Positions 52,943 to 62,318 of a stretch of DNA of 64,000 nt are shown here, piece by piece; the first letter of the stretch is position 1, and each line of letters begins with the position of its first letter. The translations under genes and the position numbers were made by a program. Origin of the DNA: Photobacterium atrarenae (lineage in GTDB: Bacteria > Pseudomonadota > Gammaproteobacteria > Enterobacterales > Vibrionaceae); assembly GCF_024380015.1 (NCBI RefSeq), contig NZ_CP101508.1, positions 2,852,902 through 2,916,901 of the forward strand, given 5' to 3'. The notes below the pieces were generated by a model. The model was not told where the DNA came from and did no database searches. It was given only the letters and a program-made list of their open reading frames with translations.

Positions 52943-54028
52943 GTGTCTACCCCGTTCAGAGCTGAGTCACGCCACTGGATGCTCATTGCCGCCCTGGCCC
53001 TGGCCGCCTATGCCAGCTACCGGCTGATTGAGCCCTATCTCGGCCCCATCGTGATGGCGTTTATCATTTCCCTGCTCTACTACCCGTTGCATGCCCGGGT
53101 GGAACGCAAGCTCCCCACTCACCCCAATGCTGCCGCCATGCTTTCGTGTGCCCTGCTCACGGTGATGATCGTGATCCCGGTGCTGGTCATCTTTACTTCG
53201 ATCATTCAGCAAGGCTCCACCTTCTCGAAAGAAAGCTACCAATGGCTCACCTCCGGCGGTACCAAGGAAGTCCTGTCCCATCCGATCACCGTCAAAGTGC
53301 TGGCCCTGATTGAACAATATTCGCCGTTCGAGCCGCTTGATGCCCAGGCGGCCCTCCAGAAAGTCGCGACCGCCGCCTCCAAGTTCGGCGCCCAGTTGCT
53401 CAACATCAGTGCCCGCCTGCTGGGGGATGCCACCAACTTCTTACTCAGTTTTATGCTGATGCTGTTCGTGCTGTTTTTCCTGCTCCGGGATCATAAAAAA
53501 ATGGTCACGGCGCTACGCCACGTGATCCCGCTGTCACGCAGCCAGGAAGATGCTGTCCTGACCGAGGTGGAGCAGGTGGCCAAATCCGCAGTGCTGGGCT
53601 CGTTCCTGACTGCCCTGGCGCAAGGGTTCGCCGGTGGCTTTGCCATGTGGCTGGCCGGTTTCCCGGGCCTGTTCTGGGGCTCAATGATGGCCTTCGCTTC
53701 CTTTATTCCGGTCGTCGGCACCGCCCTGATCTGGCTGCCGGCGGCGCTGTACCTGCTGCTGATTGGCCAATGGCAATGGAGCCTGTTCCTGGTCGGCTGG
53801 GGGATCATCGTCGTCGGCTCAATTGATAACTTCCTCCGGCCGCTCCTGATGCAGGGTAACTCCGGCATGAACACCCTGCTGATCTTCTTCTCAATCCTCG
53901 GCGGCCTGCACCTGTTCGGCCTCATCGGCCTGATCTACGGCCCGATCATCTTTGCCGTTACTCTGGTGCTGTTCAAGCTCTACGAGGTGGAATTTCACGA
54001 CTTCCTGGCCAACCAGGACAAGAACTGA
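52943..54028 (+). CDS. AI-2E family transporter (PerM/YdiK-like)
   Basis: A 361-residue inner-membrane protein with about eight hydrophobic segments. Family features: the N-terminal pair (LIAALALAAYASYRLIEPYLGPIVMAFIISLLYYPLHARVERK), the central cytoplasmic or periplasmic loop, FLLRDHKKMV, and the signature GFPGLFWGSMMAFASFIPVVGTALIWLPAALYL with a conserved VGSIDNFLRPLLMQG. Members have been linked to AI-2 export or to ion exchange, so the cargo cannot be stated. The start is the GTG at 52943 with AGGAAGG upstream; a much longer open frame to 52694 crosses the opposite-strand small gene and is not supported. Confidence 0.88.
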   Translation: MSTPFRAESRHWMLIAALALAAYASYRLIEPYLGPIVMAFIISLLYYPLHARVERKLPTHPNAAAMLSCALLTVMIVIPVLVIFTSIIQQGSTFSKESYQWLTSGGTKEVLSHPITVKVLALIEQYSPFEPLDAQAALQKVATAASKFGAQLLNISARLLGDATNFLLSFMLMLFVLFFLLRDHKKMVTALRHVIPLSRSQEDAVLTEVEQVAKSAVLGSFLTALAQGFAGGFAMWLAGFPGLFWGSMMAFASFIPVVGTALIWLPAALYLLLIGQWQWSLFLVGWGIIVVGSIDNFLRPLLMQGNSGMNTLLIFFSILGGLHLFGLIGLIYGPIIFAVTLVLFKLYEVEFHDFLANQDKN

Positions 54029-54138
54029 GCCTAACCTCCCGCAACAGCGCCATCCTCCGGCGCTGTTCGCCTTTCCATCTCTGGTGATTTGTGGAACAAT
54101 TCGCGCCCAGAATTCTGCAAGACGAGATTGAGGCCACG

Positions 54139-55158
54139 ATGTCCTATACTGCTGCAAGCCAGGTGGTTGCCCGCCAACTTGAGTTTTTTGAAAACCGCAA
54201 GGTGCTGGTGATCGGCGAGCTTGCCGACAGCTTTGCGCTGGAACTGACCCAGGTCGCCAGCACTGTGGCAGTATTTACCACCCATTACGGCTACTCCCGC
54301 CAGATGCAGCGCCACAGCCAGATCGAAACCTGTTTCGGGGCCGAGCTGACCGCCGATCTGGAATGTGACATGATCCTGATGTACTGGCCGAAAGCCAAGG
54401 CCGAAGCCGAATACCTGCTCACCATGGCACTGGCCAAGTTCGGTCCGGGCACCGAGGTATGCATCGTGGGTGAGAACCGCAGTGGCGTGCGCAGCGCCGA
54501 AAAACTGCTCCAGCCATTCGGCAGCCTGACCAAGTATGACTCTGCCCGCCGCTGCAGTTTTTACTGGGGCCGCTGTGAACAGGCACCGCCTCAATTTGAT
54601 CTCCGGGACTGGTTTCGTAGCTATGACGTCAATGTCGCCGGCACCGCGCTAACGATTCGCTCGCTGCCGGGTGTCTTCAGTCACGGCGAGTTCGACAAGG
54701 GCTCCGAGCTGCTGCTCAATACCCTGCCGCCGCTGCAAGGCAAGGTACTGGATTTTGGCTGCGGTGCCGGAGTCATCGGTGCAGTGATGAAAACCCGCAA
54801 TCCGGGCATCGACCTGGAGCTGTGTGACGTCAGTGCTCTGGCGATCGAATCGGCCCGCGAAACCTTCCGGGTCAACCAACTCGAGGCGACTTTTACCCCG
54901 ACCGATGTCTATGCTGCGCTCAGCGGGCCTTACGACTACCTGATCAGCAACCCGCCATTCCATGCCGGCCTGAAAACCTTCTATACCGCCACAGAGACCT
55001 TCATTGCCGAAGCGCCGAATTACCTGGCGCCGAATGGCCAGATGATCATTGTTGCCAACAGCTTCCTGCGCTATCCACCGCTGATCGAAGCCAGCCTGGG
55101 CCATTGCGACACCCTGGCCGGCACCAATAAATTCAATATTTACGCCGCAAAAAAATGA
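54139..55158 (+). CDS. rsmC: 16S rRNA (guanine1207-N2)-methyltransferase RsmC
   Basis: A 339-residue protein with a degenerate N-terminal methyltransferase-like domain (about 1-165; includes the shared VGENRSGVRSAEKLL and DSARRCSFYWGR) and a C-terminal catalytic domain (GKVLDFGCGAGVIG SAM loop, CDVSALAIESA acidic loop, catalytic NPPFH in LISNPPFHAGLKT). It methylates G1207 of 16S rRNA in assembled 30S subunits. The ATG at 54139 follows GAGG at 5 nt; a further 16 open codons upstream are not needed to match the family length of about 340. Confidence 0.95.
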   Translation: MSYTAASQVVARQLEFFENRKVLVIGELADSFALELTQVASTVAVFTTHYGYSRQMQRHSQIETCFGAELTADLECDMILMYWPKAKAEAEYLLTMALAKFGPGTEVCIVGENRSGVRSAEKLLQPFGSLTKYDSARRCSFYWGRCEQAPPQFDLRDWFRSYDVNVAGTALTIRSLPGVFSHGEFDKGSELLLNTLPPLQGKVLDFGCGAGVIGAVMKTRNPGIDLELCDVSALAIESARETFRVNQLEATFTPTDVYAALSGPYDYLISNPPFHAGLKTFYTATETFIAEAPNYLAPNGQMIIVANSFLRYPPLIEASLGHCDTLAGTNKFNIYAAKK

Positions 55159-55304
55159 TCCTTCCGGGCTGAGCCATGAGTCAGCCCGCACCTTGGCCAC
55201 GCGGAAAAAGCCGTCACTTGTGACAAAATTCGGGCAATAATGGCTCATTCCACCGTTAATCTTGTTAAATATGTGTTTCGGAACACGCTTCCACCCCCAC
55301 TTCC

Positions 55305-55332
55305 TTGAACACTCAAAAAAACTCGGTATAAC
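55305..55332 (+). promoter_or_regulatory. Probable chiS promoter
   Basis: -35 TTGAAC (5 of 6 to consensus) and -10 TATAAC (5 of 6) with 16-bp spacing; predicted start near 55339, which leaves a leader of about 140 nt. Confidence 0.5.
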
Positions 55333-55385
55333 GGGGGATCTGGCTGTTTTGTAGGGTCACTTCGTGCTGAAAGCGCATCAAAATT

Positions 55386-55420
55386 GTCAAAACAGCCGTA
55401 AATCACGTCAGTTTTGACGG
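55386..55420. promoter_or_regulatory. Inverted repeat with TTTTGACGG motif in the chiS leader
   Basis: GTCAAAAC (55386-55393) and GTTTTGAC (55411-55418) are perfect complements 17 nt apart. The right arm continues as TTTTGACGG, a 9-mer that recurs in the chitin-transport promoter region at 59303. This suggests a common binding site, possibly for ChiS itself; inference only. Confidence 0.45.
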
Positions 55421-55481
55421 AAGCGCTGATCTGGTCCCGCGCTTCACTTTCGTATTCACCAGATGAACTTCAGGCACAGGA

Positions 55482-58400
55482 ATGCAGAAAACAGCCCGTT
55501 TCAAGCGCCTTAAGCATACTCTTATGCTGGCGTTTCTCGTCCTCAGTATTACCCCGCTGACCTTGTCAGCCCTGTTTTTTCTCAATTCTCACACCAATGA
55601 TCTGGTTGAGCAAAGTACCAACCACCTTGCCTCATTGTTGGAGAACAAGCAGAAACAGCTGAGCAGCTACTTTGCCGCCCGTGAGTCCGAGGTCCAGAGT
55701 TTTGCCCGCTCCGAGCTGGCCAACGCCAGCGGCGGCCGGTTTTACGGCCTGGTCGGGGCTTACCACCAACTGGGGGACATTGAGACCCTGGTCAAGGGCA
55801 TTGGCAACCGCCGTTACTTTACCGACACCCTGACCGCCAAAACCGACAACAGCAGCTATAGCGGCAACTATGTCGGCCATGAACGCTACCGTCTGATGTA
55901 CAAGCGCTATAACTGGGCCTATGCCGAATATCTCAAGCGCTCTGATTTCACCGATATCCTCCTGGTCGATCTCGACGGCAATATCGTCTACTCCGCCACC
56001 AGCCCGGATAAGTTCAGTCTCAACCTGGCTTCAGCGGCCACTGCCTTCCCGGCCTTGCACCAGACCTTCACCACCATCCGTGACCAAGCCCGCCGCGCCC
56101 AACAGGAACCGGAACTGGTCCCGGTGGTCTTTACCGACTTCAGCTCCGTTGCCGGCAGCGATGAGCACGCCGCCTGGTTTGCAGCGCCTATTATCCAGCA
56201 GGGCTATCTCCACAGCTATGTGTTTTTCCAGCTCGCCAGCCCATCAATCGCCGAGTTGATCACCGACACCGGCAGCCGCACCAGCCATGTTCAGACCCTG
56301 CTGATTGGCACCGACCATGACTCCCGGCTACCGGACAGCCAGTCGCAACCGGGCGACCTGTCCAGCCCGAGCATCGAGCTGGCCCTCAGTGGTGAGCGCG
56401 GCGTCGGCAGTTTTTTGAACTTCAACCAGATCCCGGTCCTCAGTGCCTTTGCCCCGGTCGATGTGCTGGGCAACACCTGGGCGTTGGTGATTGAGCTGCC
56501 GGAAGAAGAGGCTTTCGCCCGGGTCCACCAGCTGGAGAAAATCTTTGCCGGCGCTATGCTGACCGCCATCATATTGGTGATTCTCGCCTCGCACTGGCTG
56601 TCGAACTCCATCACCGCTCCGCTGCTGCGCCTGACCTGGGCTGCCGAGCAGGTCTCTGCCGGCGATATGGACCAGGCCATTGCCAGCACCGACCGTAGCG
56701 ATGAGATTGGCCGCCTGGCGGTCAGCTTTGCCCGCATGCAGCGTTCCATTCGCGAAAAAATCACTCTGATCCGGGAGCAAAATACCGAGCTGGAGCACAG
56801 CCTGCAGGTGATCCGCCAGCAAAACGATGAGCTCCAGGTTGCCGATAAGCTCAAAGATGAATTCCTCGCCACCACCTCCCACGAATTGCGCACCCCACTC
56901 CACGGCATGGTCGGGATTGCCGAATCCCTGCTGGCCGGTGCCAGCGGACCGATCCAGCCGGCCCAGCGCCGCCAGCTGGAAATGATCATCAACAGCGGTC
57001 AGCGCCTGACTAACCTGGTCGATGATCTGCTCGACTATCATAAGATGCGTTATGGCGATTTGGACATCGACAAGCAGGCGGTAGATCTGGCTTCGGCGGT
57101 TCGCCTGGTCCTGGAACTCTCCAACCACTTGCTCGGCAGCAAGCCAATCCGGATCATCAACCAAATTCCCGATGACCTGCCTCTGGTTCTGGGGGATGAG
57201 CAGCGGCTTGAGCAGGTGCTTTACAACCTCGTCGGGAACGCCATCAAGTACACTTCCGAAGGCAAGATCATCCTCTCGGCCACCGTGCTGGATCATCAGC
57301 TCCGGATCCAGGTGGTTGATACCGGCCAGGGGATCCCGCCTGAGCAGCTTGAGCATATTTTTGAGCCGCTGATCCAGGCCAATACCCAATCCGGCCATTA
57401 CCGCCAAGGTGCGGGCCTGGGGCTGTCGATCAGCCGCCAGCTCATCGAGCTGATGGGCGGTCGGCTTTATGTCAGCAGCCAGCCGATGGTCGGAGCCACG
57501 TTCAGCTTCACCCTCAACCTCGCATCAACCGCTGACATCGCGGAAAGTCGGCAGGCCAGTGCCGGCAAGCATTTTCAGTTGCCGGCGATTGAAGCTGCCA
57601 GTTGCGACACTGAAGCCCTGCCGGAAAACCCGGATGGCGAATTACTGCTGGTGGTTGATGACGAACCGGTCAACCTACAGATCCTCAATAACTTCCTGCG
57701 GCTTGAGGGCTACCGGGTGCTGACCGCCGACAACGGACGCGAGGCCATGACCCTGGTCGAGGCCGAGCAACCAGCACTGATCCTGCTCGATATCATGATG
57801 CCGGAAATGTCCGGCTATGAAGTGTGCCAGCAGCTGCGTCAACGTTATTCGCTGATCGAGCTGCCAATCATCATGCTGTCGGCCTTGGGGCAGGTTCAGG
57901 ATCGGATCAAGGGGTTTGAATCCGGGGCCAATGACTATCTGACCAAACCCTTTAACAAAGAAGAGCTGACGGCCCGGATCCATGCCCACCTGCAAGCAGG
58001 CAAAACCGAGATCCAGCGTCAAAAAAATCAGGCCCTGGAACAGGAAATTGAGCGTCGTGAAGCCGTCGAAGCCGGCCTGCTGGAGGCCCAAAGCCGGCTA
58101 CTGGGCCTGCTCGAGTCCACCCAGGAAGCCATTTTATGTGTCCGCCAGGACGGCCGGATCCGCTACGCCAACAGTGCCGCCGGAAAGCTGCTGCACCGGG
58201 CACCGGAGCAATTAGAGCGCCATAGCATTGACGATTTCCTCGCCACCCACTTGCCAGAAGAAATCAGTACCAGCCATCATTATCACGGCAGCCTGTTGTT
58301 CCGTTGTGGCGAGACGATGACGGCGTTTGAAACCGATGTGATCCACCTGCCGGAAAGCGCCGGTCTACAACGGATGCTGATCATCGATCACCATGGCCCG

Positions 58401-58868
58401 ACGACACAGCAGCGCATCGAAATGCTGGAAAATGCCATTGAAGTGATCTGCGGTTTTGCCGCCGATGGTGATCGCAGCAACCTGCAACAACTGCGTGAGC
58501 TGGGAGACGAATTTACCCATCTGGCCGACAAACTGGACGGCCAGGAGCAGGAGAAAGCCGACACCATCCGCGCCCTGCTGGTCGAGACCATGAAAGCCAC
58601 TCTGCAGTACTGGGAAGAAACAACGCAGAAAACCAAGTTCGAACTGGCTGAAGAGAGCGGCCTGTGGCGGGTCTATCTCGACCGCAGTACCCTGCAAACC
58701 CGGACGCTGGATAAGTACCTGCACCAGGAAACCCTGCCCAAATCACCACGCTGGCGCACCGTGCTCAATACCATCGACTTTGTGCTGGCACGTTGCCAGA
58801 CCCCCTCAGCAGAGCGCCATCAGTTAGAACAAATGAAAGAGCAGCTCCAGTTGCTCCTGAGCCAGTAA
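55482..58868 (+). CDS. chiS: Chitin-responsive hybrid sensor kinase ChiS
   Basis: An 1128-residue inner-membrane regulator. TM1 about 13-34, a large periplasmic sensor domain (35-355), TM2 about 356-372, HAMP (373-425), HisKA with H467 (ATTSHELRTPLHG), HATPase (NLVGNAIKY, DTGQGIPP, GAGLGLSIS), receiver with D770 (LILLDIMMPEMSG), then a PAS-like region (about 875-980) and a C-terminal domain (about 1020-1128). In V. cholerae ChiS the periplasmic domain interacts with the chitin-binding protein, and its C-terminus binds the chb promoter directly. Length, layout and position upstream of the chitin-binding protein gene agree with V. cholerae ChiS (about 1129 residues). Confidence 0.95.
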   Translation: MQKTARFKRLKHTLMLAFLVLSITPLTLSALFFLNSHTNDLVEQSTNHLASLLENKQKQLSSYFAARESEVQSFARSELANASGGRFYGLVGAYHQLGDIETLVKGIGNRRYFTDTLTAKTDNSSYSGNYVGHERYRLMYKRYNWAYAEYLKRSDFTDILLVDLDGNIVYSATSPDKFSLNLASAATAFPALHQTFTTIRDQARRAQQEPELVPVVFTDFSSVAGSDEHAAWFAAPIIQQGYLHSYVFFQLASPSIAELITDTGSRTSHVQTLLIGTDHDSRLPDSQSQPGDLSSPSIELALSGERGVGSFLNFNQIPVLSAFAPVDVLGNTWALVIELPEEEAFARVHQLEKIFAGAMLTAIILVILASHWLSNSITAPLLRLTWAAEQVSAGDMDQAIASTDRSDEIGRLAVSFARMQRSIREKITLIREQNTELEHSLQVIRQQNDELQVADKLKDEFLATTSHELRTPLHGMVGIAESLLAGASGPIQPAQRRQLEMIINSGQRLTNLVDDLLDYHKMRYGDLDIDKQAVDLASAVRLVLELSNHLLGSKPIRIINQIPDDLPLVLGDEQRLEQVLYNLVGNAIKYTSEGKIILSATVLDHQLRIQVVDTGQGIPPEQLEHIFEPLIQANTQSGHYRQGAGLGLSISRQLIELMGGRLYVSSQPMVGATFSFTLNLASTADIAESRQASAGKHFQLPAIEAASCDTEALPENPDGELLLVVDDEPVNLQILNNFLRLEGYRVLTADNGREAMTLVEAEQPALILLDIMMPEMSGYEVCQQLRQRYSLIELPIIMLSALGQVQDRIKGFESGANDYLTKPFNKEELTARIHAHLQAGKTEIQRQKNQALEQEIERREAVEAGLLEAQSRLLGLLESTQEAILCVRQDGRIRYANSAAGKLLHRAPEQLERHSIDDFLATHLPEEISTSHHYHGSLLFRCGETMTAFETDVIHLPESAGLQRMLIIDHHGPTTQQRIEMLENAIEVICGFAADGDRSNLQQLRELGDEFTHLADKLDGQEQEKADTIRALLVETMKATLQYWEETTQKTKFELAEESGLWRVYLDRSTLQTRTLDKYLHQETLPKSPRWRTVLNTIDFVLARCQTPSAERHQLEQMKEQLQLLLSQ

Positions 58869-59302
58869 GCTCAGCGGTGCAGTCAGCCCTCGCTGTACCG
58901 CTGAGCAAGGCTGCCTCTGCCCTGAAACCGGCATTTTTTAAGCTTGATAATTAAGCTCTCCGCCCCCCTGAACCTGTCAGAACTCCCGACATAAATGCAG
59001 TGTTTTTTTGCTCAAAAAAGGGACAACCACAGCCTGTTATGCCACCTGAACACCTGCAGCACTGGCTGGTTTTCGTTTCTGAGAAGCCAATCACAACAAA
59101 TCCCTCAATAAAATTTCCAGCGGGAAATAACTATACGAAACCACAATGCGTTACATCACACGCCTGAAACCAATCAACAAAAAACCAGTAAAAAACACAC
59201 CTTAATCGATAGCGACTACTTACAAACATCTATCAGAGGTATCAAATAAAATGCGAAGGAACGCACAACACATCCTGGCTACTGAGCAAAATAACAGAGA
59301 GG

Positions 59303-59348
59303 TTTTGACGGATTTAACAGGCCACCGGCATCTTTTAACGGTTTTAAC
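59303..59348 (+). promoter_or_regulatory. Two 16-bp direct repeats, 30 bp apart, upstream of the chitin-binding protein gene
   Basis: TTTTGACGGATTTAAC (59303-59318) and TTTTAACGGTTTTAAC (59333-59348) agree at 14 of 16 positions and start exactly 30 bp apart, about three helical turns, so they face the same side of the DNA. A third TTGACGG occurs at 59360. They are candidate ChiS-binding sites. Confidence 0.55.
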
Positions 59349-59399
59349 GAGATGGCAGATTGACGGAAATGTCAATCAGGGGTTTCCTTAAGGCACTAA

Positions 59400-59454
59400 G
59401 AGCCTACAAGGCCATTCGTCACGGCGCTGTACCCTGCCAGGACGAAGTAGGCTC
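59400..59454 (+). promoter_or_regulatory. Structured leader hairpin of the chitin-uptake operon
   Basis: GAGCCTAC (59400-59407) pairs with GTAGGCTC (59447-59454), and the adjoining TTCGTC (59415-59420) pairs with GACGAA (59441-59446), leaving a 7-nt bulge on one side and a 20-nt loop. It ends 63 bases before the start codon. It looks like a folded 5' leader; function unknown. Confidence 0.6.
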
Positions 59455-59517
59455 AAAGCACCCTTCGGGGATTTTTTCCATAAGTGAAACTTAAGCGCAA
59501 TCAAGTAAGGAACAGCT

Positions 59518-61197
59518 ATGCTTGCCAATATCAACAAGAAAAAACTCTCGCTTGCAGTCATTGCTGCAGCGTCGACCATGCTGACCGCCCCCATCGCTTC
59601 TGCATCAGAGCGAACTGAGCTGACCATGGTTCCGAAGTTCTTCCCAACCTTTGTCCGTAACTTTAACCCTTTCCTGGAAACCCAACTCGATACCGCGCAG
59701 GACTTTATCTATGAGCCACTGGTGGTGTTCAACGAGCTCCAGGGCAACAAGCCGGTGATGCGTCTGGCCAAAGACTACTATATGTCTGACGATCTCAAGC
59801 AAGTCACCTTTGAAATCCGCGACGGCGTCAAATGGTCTGACGGCAAACCTTTCTCAGCTGAAGATGTGGCATACACCTTTAACCTGCTGAAGAAGCACCC
59901 GGAGCTGGACCGCACCGGGATCAATGTCCGCCTGAAGTCGATCAAAGCAGCCGGCAACAAAGTGGTGTTTGAACTCACCGAAGCCAACTCAAACGTCCCT
60001 TACCTGATCAACGAAGTCTCCGTCGTTGCCAAGCACATCTGGAGCAAAGTTGACGATCCAACCCGCTTTACCAATGAAAACCCGGTCGGGACCGGTCCAT
60101 TCACCGAAATCGAAACCTTCACGCCACAACTCTACACCCAGTGCCGCAACCCGAACTACTGGGACAATGACAACCTGGAAGTTGACTGTCTGCGCCTGCC
60201 GCAAATCGCCGGTAACGATCAGTTCCTCGGCCAGGTCCTGAGCGGTAAGTTTGACTGGACCTACTCATTCATCCCAGATGTCGACAGCACCTATGCAGCG
60301 GCCAGCCCGGATAACAAATACTGGTACCCTGCCGGCGGAACCCAAGCCTTCATGCTGAACTACAAATCGCCAAAAGACGGCAACCGTGAAGCGATCAACA
60401 ATATCGACTTCCGCCGTGCCTTCTCGATGGCAATCGACCGTGAAACCATCATTGATATCGCCTTCTACGGCGGCGGTGTCTTGAACGACTACGCTTCAGG
60501 CCTGGGCAAAGCCTTCGCCGCATGGTCCGACGATAGTGTGTACAACAAGTACAAGCCGTTCATGACTTACAACGTCGAAAACGCCAAAGCCTTGCTGAAA
60601 AAAGCCGGCTTTAAAGATACCGATGGCGACGGCTTTGTCGAAACGCCGACCGGTAAGCAAATCAACCTGACCATTCAATCACCAAACGGCTGGACCGACT
60701 TCAACAACACGGTTCAGCTGGGTGTAGAGATGCTGCAGGAAGTGGGTATCAATGCCAAAGCCAGTACGCCGGACTTCTCTGTCTATAACCAGGCGATGCT
60801 GGATGCAACCTATGATGTCGCCTACACCAACTACTTCCACGGTGCCGATCCGTATACCTACTGGGACAGCGGTTACCACTCACGCTTCCAGGCCAATGAA
60901 GGCATGCCGCGCTTCGCCCTTCACTACTGGACCAATGCGAAACTAGACAAGCTACTGAACGGCTTCTACAAAACGGCAGATCGCGATGAGCAGTTGAAGA
61001 TTGCCCATCAGGTTCAGAAAATTATTGCGGAGAACCAGGTGACGATTCCGGTCATGTCCGGCGCCTACACCTCGCAGTACAACACCGCGCGCTTTACTGG
61101 TTGGTGGAACGAGAAGAATCCGAAAGGACGTCCGATGCCAATCACCAACACGCAAGAGCGCCTGCTGCAAGTCCTCGACTTGAAACCAAAAGCATAA
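59518..61197 (+). CDS. cbp: Chitin-oligosaccharide-binding protein of the ABC transporter (CBP)
   Basis: A 559-residue periplasmic solute-binding protein of the SBP_bac_5 (peptide/oligosaccharide) family. It has a long signal peptide (cleavage near ASA-SER, about residue 29), then family blocks VTFEIRDGVKWSDGKPFSAEDVAYTF, NPVGTGPFTEIE, and NNIDFRRAFSMAIDRETI. In V. cholerae the homologue binds (GlcNAc)n in the periplasm and holds ChiS inactive until chitin oligosaccharides arrive. The identification rests on position just after chiS and on length, as close relatives carry peptides. AAGGA precedes the ATG. Two permease and an ATPase gene follow. Confidence 0.88.
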   Translation: MLANINKKKLSLAVIAAASTMLTAPIASASERTELTMVPKFFPTFVRNFNPFLETQLDTAQDFIYEPLVVFNELQGNKPVMRLAKDYYMSDDLKQVTFEIRDGVKWSDGKPFSAEDVAYTFNLLKKHPELDRTGINVRLKSIKAAGNKVVFELTEANSNVPYLINEVSVVAKHIWSKVDDPTRFTNENPVGTGPFTEIETFTPQLYTQCRNPNYWDNDNLEVDCLRLPQIAGNDQFLGQVLSGKFDWTYSFIPDVDSTYAAASPDNKYWYPAGGTQAFMLNYKSPKDGNREAINNIDFRRAFSMAIDRETIIDIAFYGGGVLNDYASGLGKAFAAWSDDSVYNKYKPFMTYNVENAKALLKKAGFKDTDGDGFVETPTGKQINLTIQSPNGWTDFNNTVQLGVEMLQEVGINAKASTPDFSVYNQAMLDATYDVAYTNYFHGADPYTYWDSGYHSRFQANEGMPRFALHYWTNAKLDKLLNGFYKTADRDEQLKIAHQVQKIIAENQVTIPVMSGAYTSQYNTARFTGWWNEKNPKGRPMPITNTQERLLQVLDLKPKA

Positions 61198-61211
61198 TTA
61201 TTACTTAATTT

Positions 61212-61234
61212 GCGGTGCGCGCCTTGCGCACCGC
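61212..61234 (+). repeat. Intercistronic stem-loop between cbp and the first permease gene
   Basis: A 9-bp perfect GC-rich stem (GCGGTGCGC, 5-nt loop, GCGCACCGC) 14 bases after the cbp stop, with no T run. Placed as in malE-malF type operons, it may protect the cbp mRNA 3' end and keep the binding protein more abundant than the permeases. Confidence 0.7.
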
Positions 61235-61329
61235 CTCTTCAACCTCCCCCTCCTGTCGAACATGGCCTCCGGTCAGGGGAAGGTGTGTCTTAAATCTGGT
61301 CGGAACGCTGGATGATTAAGGTGTGAGTT

Positions 61330-62316
61330 ATGGGATTTTTTCTGAGACGACTGAGCTTTTATCTGATTGCCCTGCTGGTGGCAATTACGATCAACTTTAT
61401 TATTCCCCGGGCAATGCCGGGCGACCCGGTAACCATGATGTTCGCCAATGCCTCGGTGCAGGTGACCCCGGAGCGGATTGCCGCGATGAAGGAGCTGCTG
61501 GGCTTCGTCGATGGGCCACTGTACTACCAATATCTGGTATACCTCAAAAGCATCCTGTCCTGGGATCTGGGAATTTCAATCCAGACCTACCCGCAAACCG
61601 TCAATGACATGCTGGGCGGCGCCGTCGGCTGGTCCCTGTTCCTGGCCGGCACCGCAGTCATCCTGGCTTTTTGCATCGGCTCGACCCTGGGGATCTTCGC
61701 GGCCTGGAAACGCGGCAGCAAATACGATGCCTTTATCTCTCCGGGCATGATGGTGGTGCAAGCCGTCCCCCCCGTGGTGGTCGCGATGCTGGTGCTCTAC
61801 ACCTTCGCGATTGGTACCAAGTGGTTTCCGTCCACCTATGCCTATACCGCTGGTACTACCCCCGACTGGACCAGCTGGGCCTTCTATAAAGACGTGGCCT
61901 ACCATGCAGTCCTGCCGCTGTTCTGTGCCACCATCATTCAGATCGGCGGTTTCCTGATCAACATGCGGAACAACATGATCAACCTGCTCAACGAAGACTA
62001 CATCACCATGGCCAAGGGCAAGGGCCTGAACGAGAACCGGGTGGTGTTCAAGTACGCGGCGCGAAACGCCATGCTGCCGAGTGTGACGGCCCTGTCGATG
62101 GCCATCGGGATGGCGATTGGCGGCCAGCTGATCATCGAGATGATTTTCAACTATCCGGGTCTGGGCACCGTGCTGCTCAACGCCATCAATGCCCGTGATT
62201 ACCAGGTACTACAGGGCCAGCTGCTGATCATGACCCTCTTTATGCTGTTCTTCAACTTCCTGGCGGACCTGCTGATTGTCGCCCTGGATCCTCGTCTGCG
62301 CAAAGGAGGGAAATAA
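61330..62316 (+). CDS. Chitin-oligosaccharide ABC transporter permease 1 (DppB-like)
   Basis: A 328-residue inner-membrane permease with six membrane segments. It starts with the DppB-type opening (FFLRRLSFYLIALLVAITINFIIPRAMPGDPV) and carries the EAA loop in the cytoplasm (NYITMAKGKGLNENRVVFKYAARNAMLPSV-type; about residues 225-250), which contacts the ATPases. AAGGTG precedes the ATG. It is separated from cbp by 132 bases with a stem-loop, and followed by permease 2 after two bases. The substrate is inferred from the operon. Confidence 0.9.
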   Translation: MGFFLRRLSFYLIALLVAITINFIIPRAMPGDPVTMMFANASVQVTPERIAAMKELLGFVDGPLYYQYLVYLKSILSWDLGISIQTYPQTVNDMLGGAVGWSLFLAGTAVILAFCIGSTLGIFAAWKRGSKYDAFISPGMMVVQAVPPVVVAMLVLYTFAIGTKWFPSTYAYTAGTTPDWTSWAFYKDVAYHAVLPLFCATIIQIGGFLINMRNNMINLLNEDYITMAKGKGLNENRVVFKYAARNAMLPSVTALSMAIGMAIGGQLIIEMIFNYPGLGTVLLNAINARDYQVLQGQLLIMTLFMLFFNFLADLLIVALDPRLRKGGK

Positions 62317-62318
62317 CC

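Larger units (their letters stand above)
55159..55481. other. Upstream region of chiS
   Basis: About 323 bases without a gene. It contains a promoter candidate (TTGAAC at 55305-55310, TATAAC at 55327-55332, 16-bp spacing) and, downstream of it, an 8-bp inverted repeat, both listed separately. Confidence 0.6.
58869..59517. other. Regulatory region of the chitin-oligosaccharide uptake operon
   Basis: About 650 bases with no gene. From left to right: an AT-rich stretch, a CRP-like site of fair quality (TGAGA, 6 nt, TCACA, 59080-59095), two spaced repeats (59303 and 59333), an inverted repeat ATTGAC-6-GTCAAT (59359-59376), a structured leader hairpin (59400-59454) and a small CCC-TTCG-GGG hairpin with ATTTTTT (59465-59480) before the ribosome site. 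No single promoter could be fixed. Confidence 0.65.
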
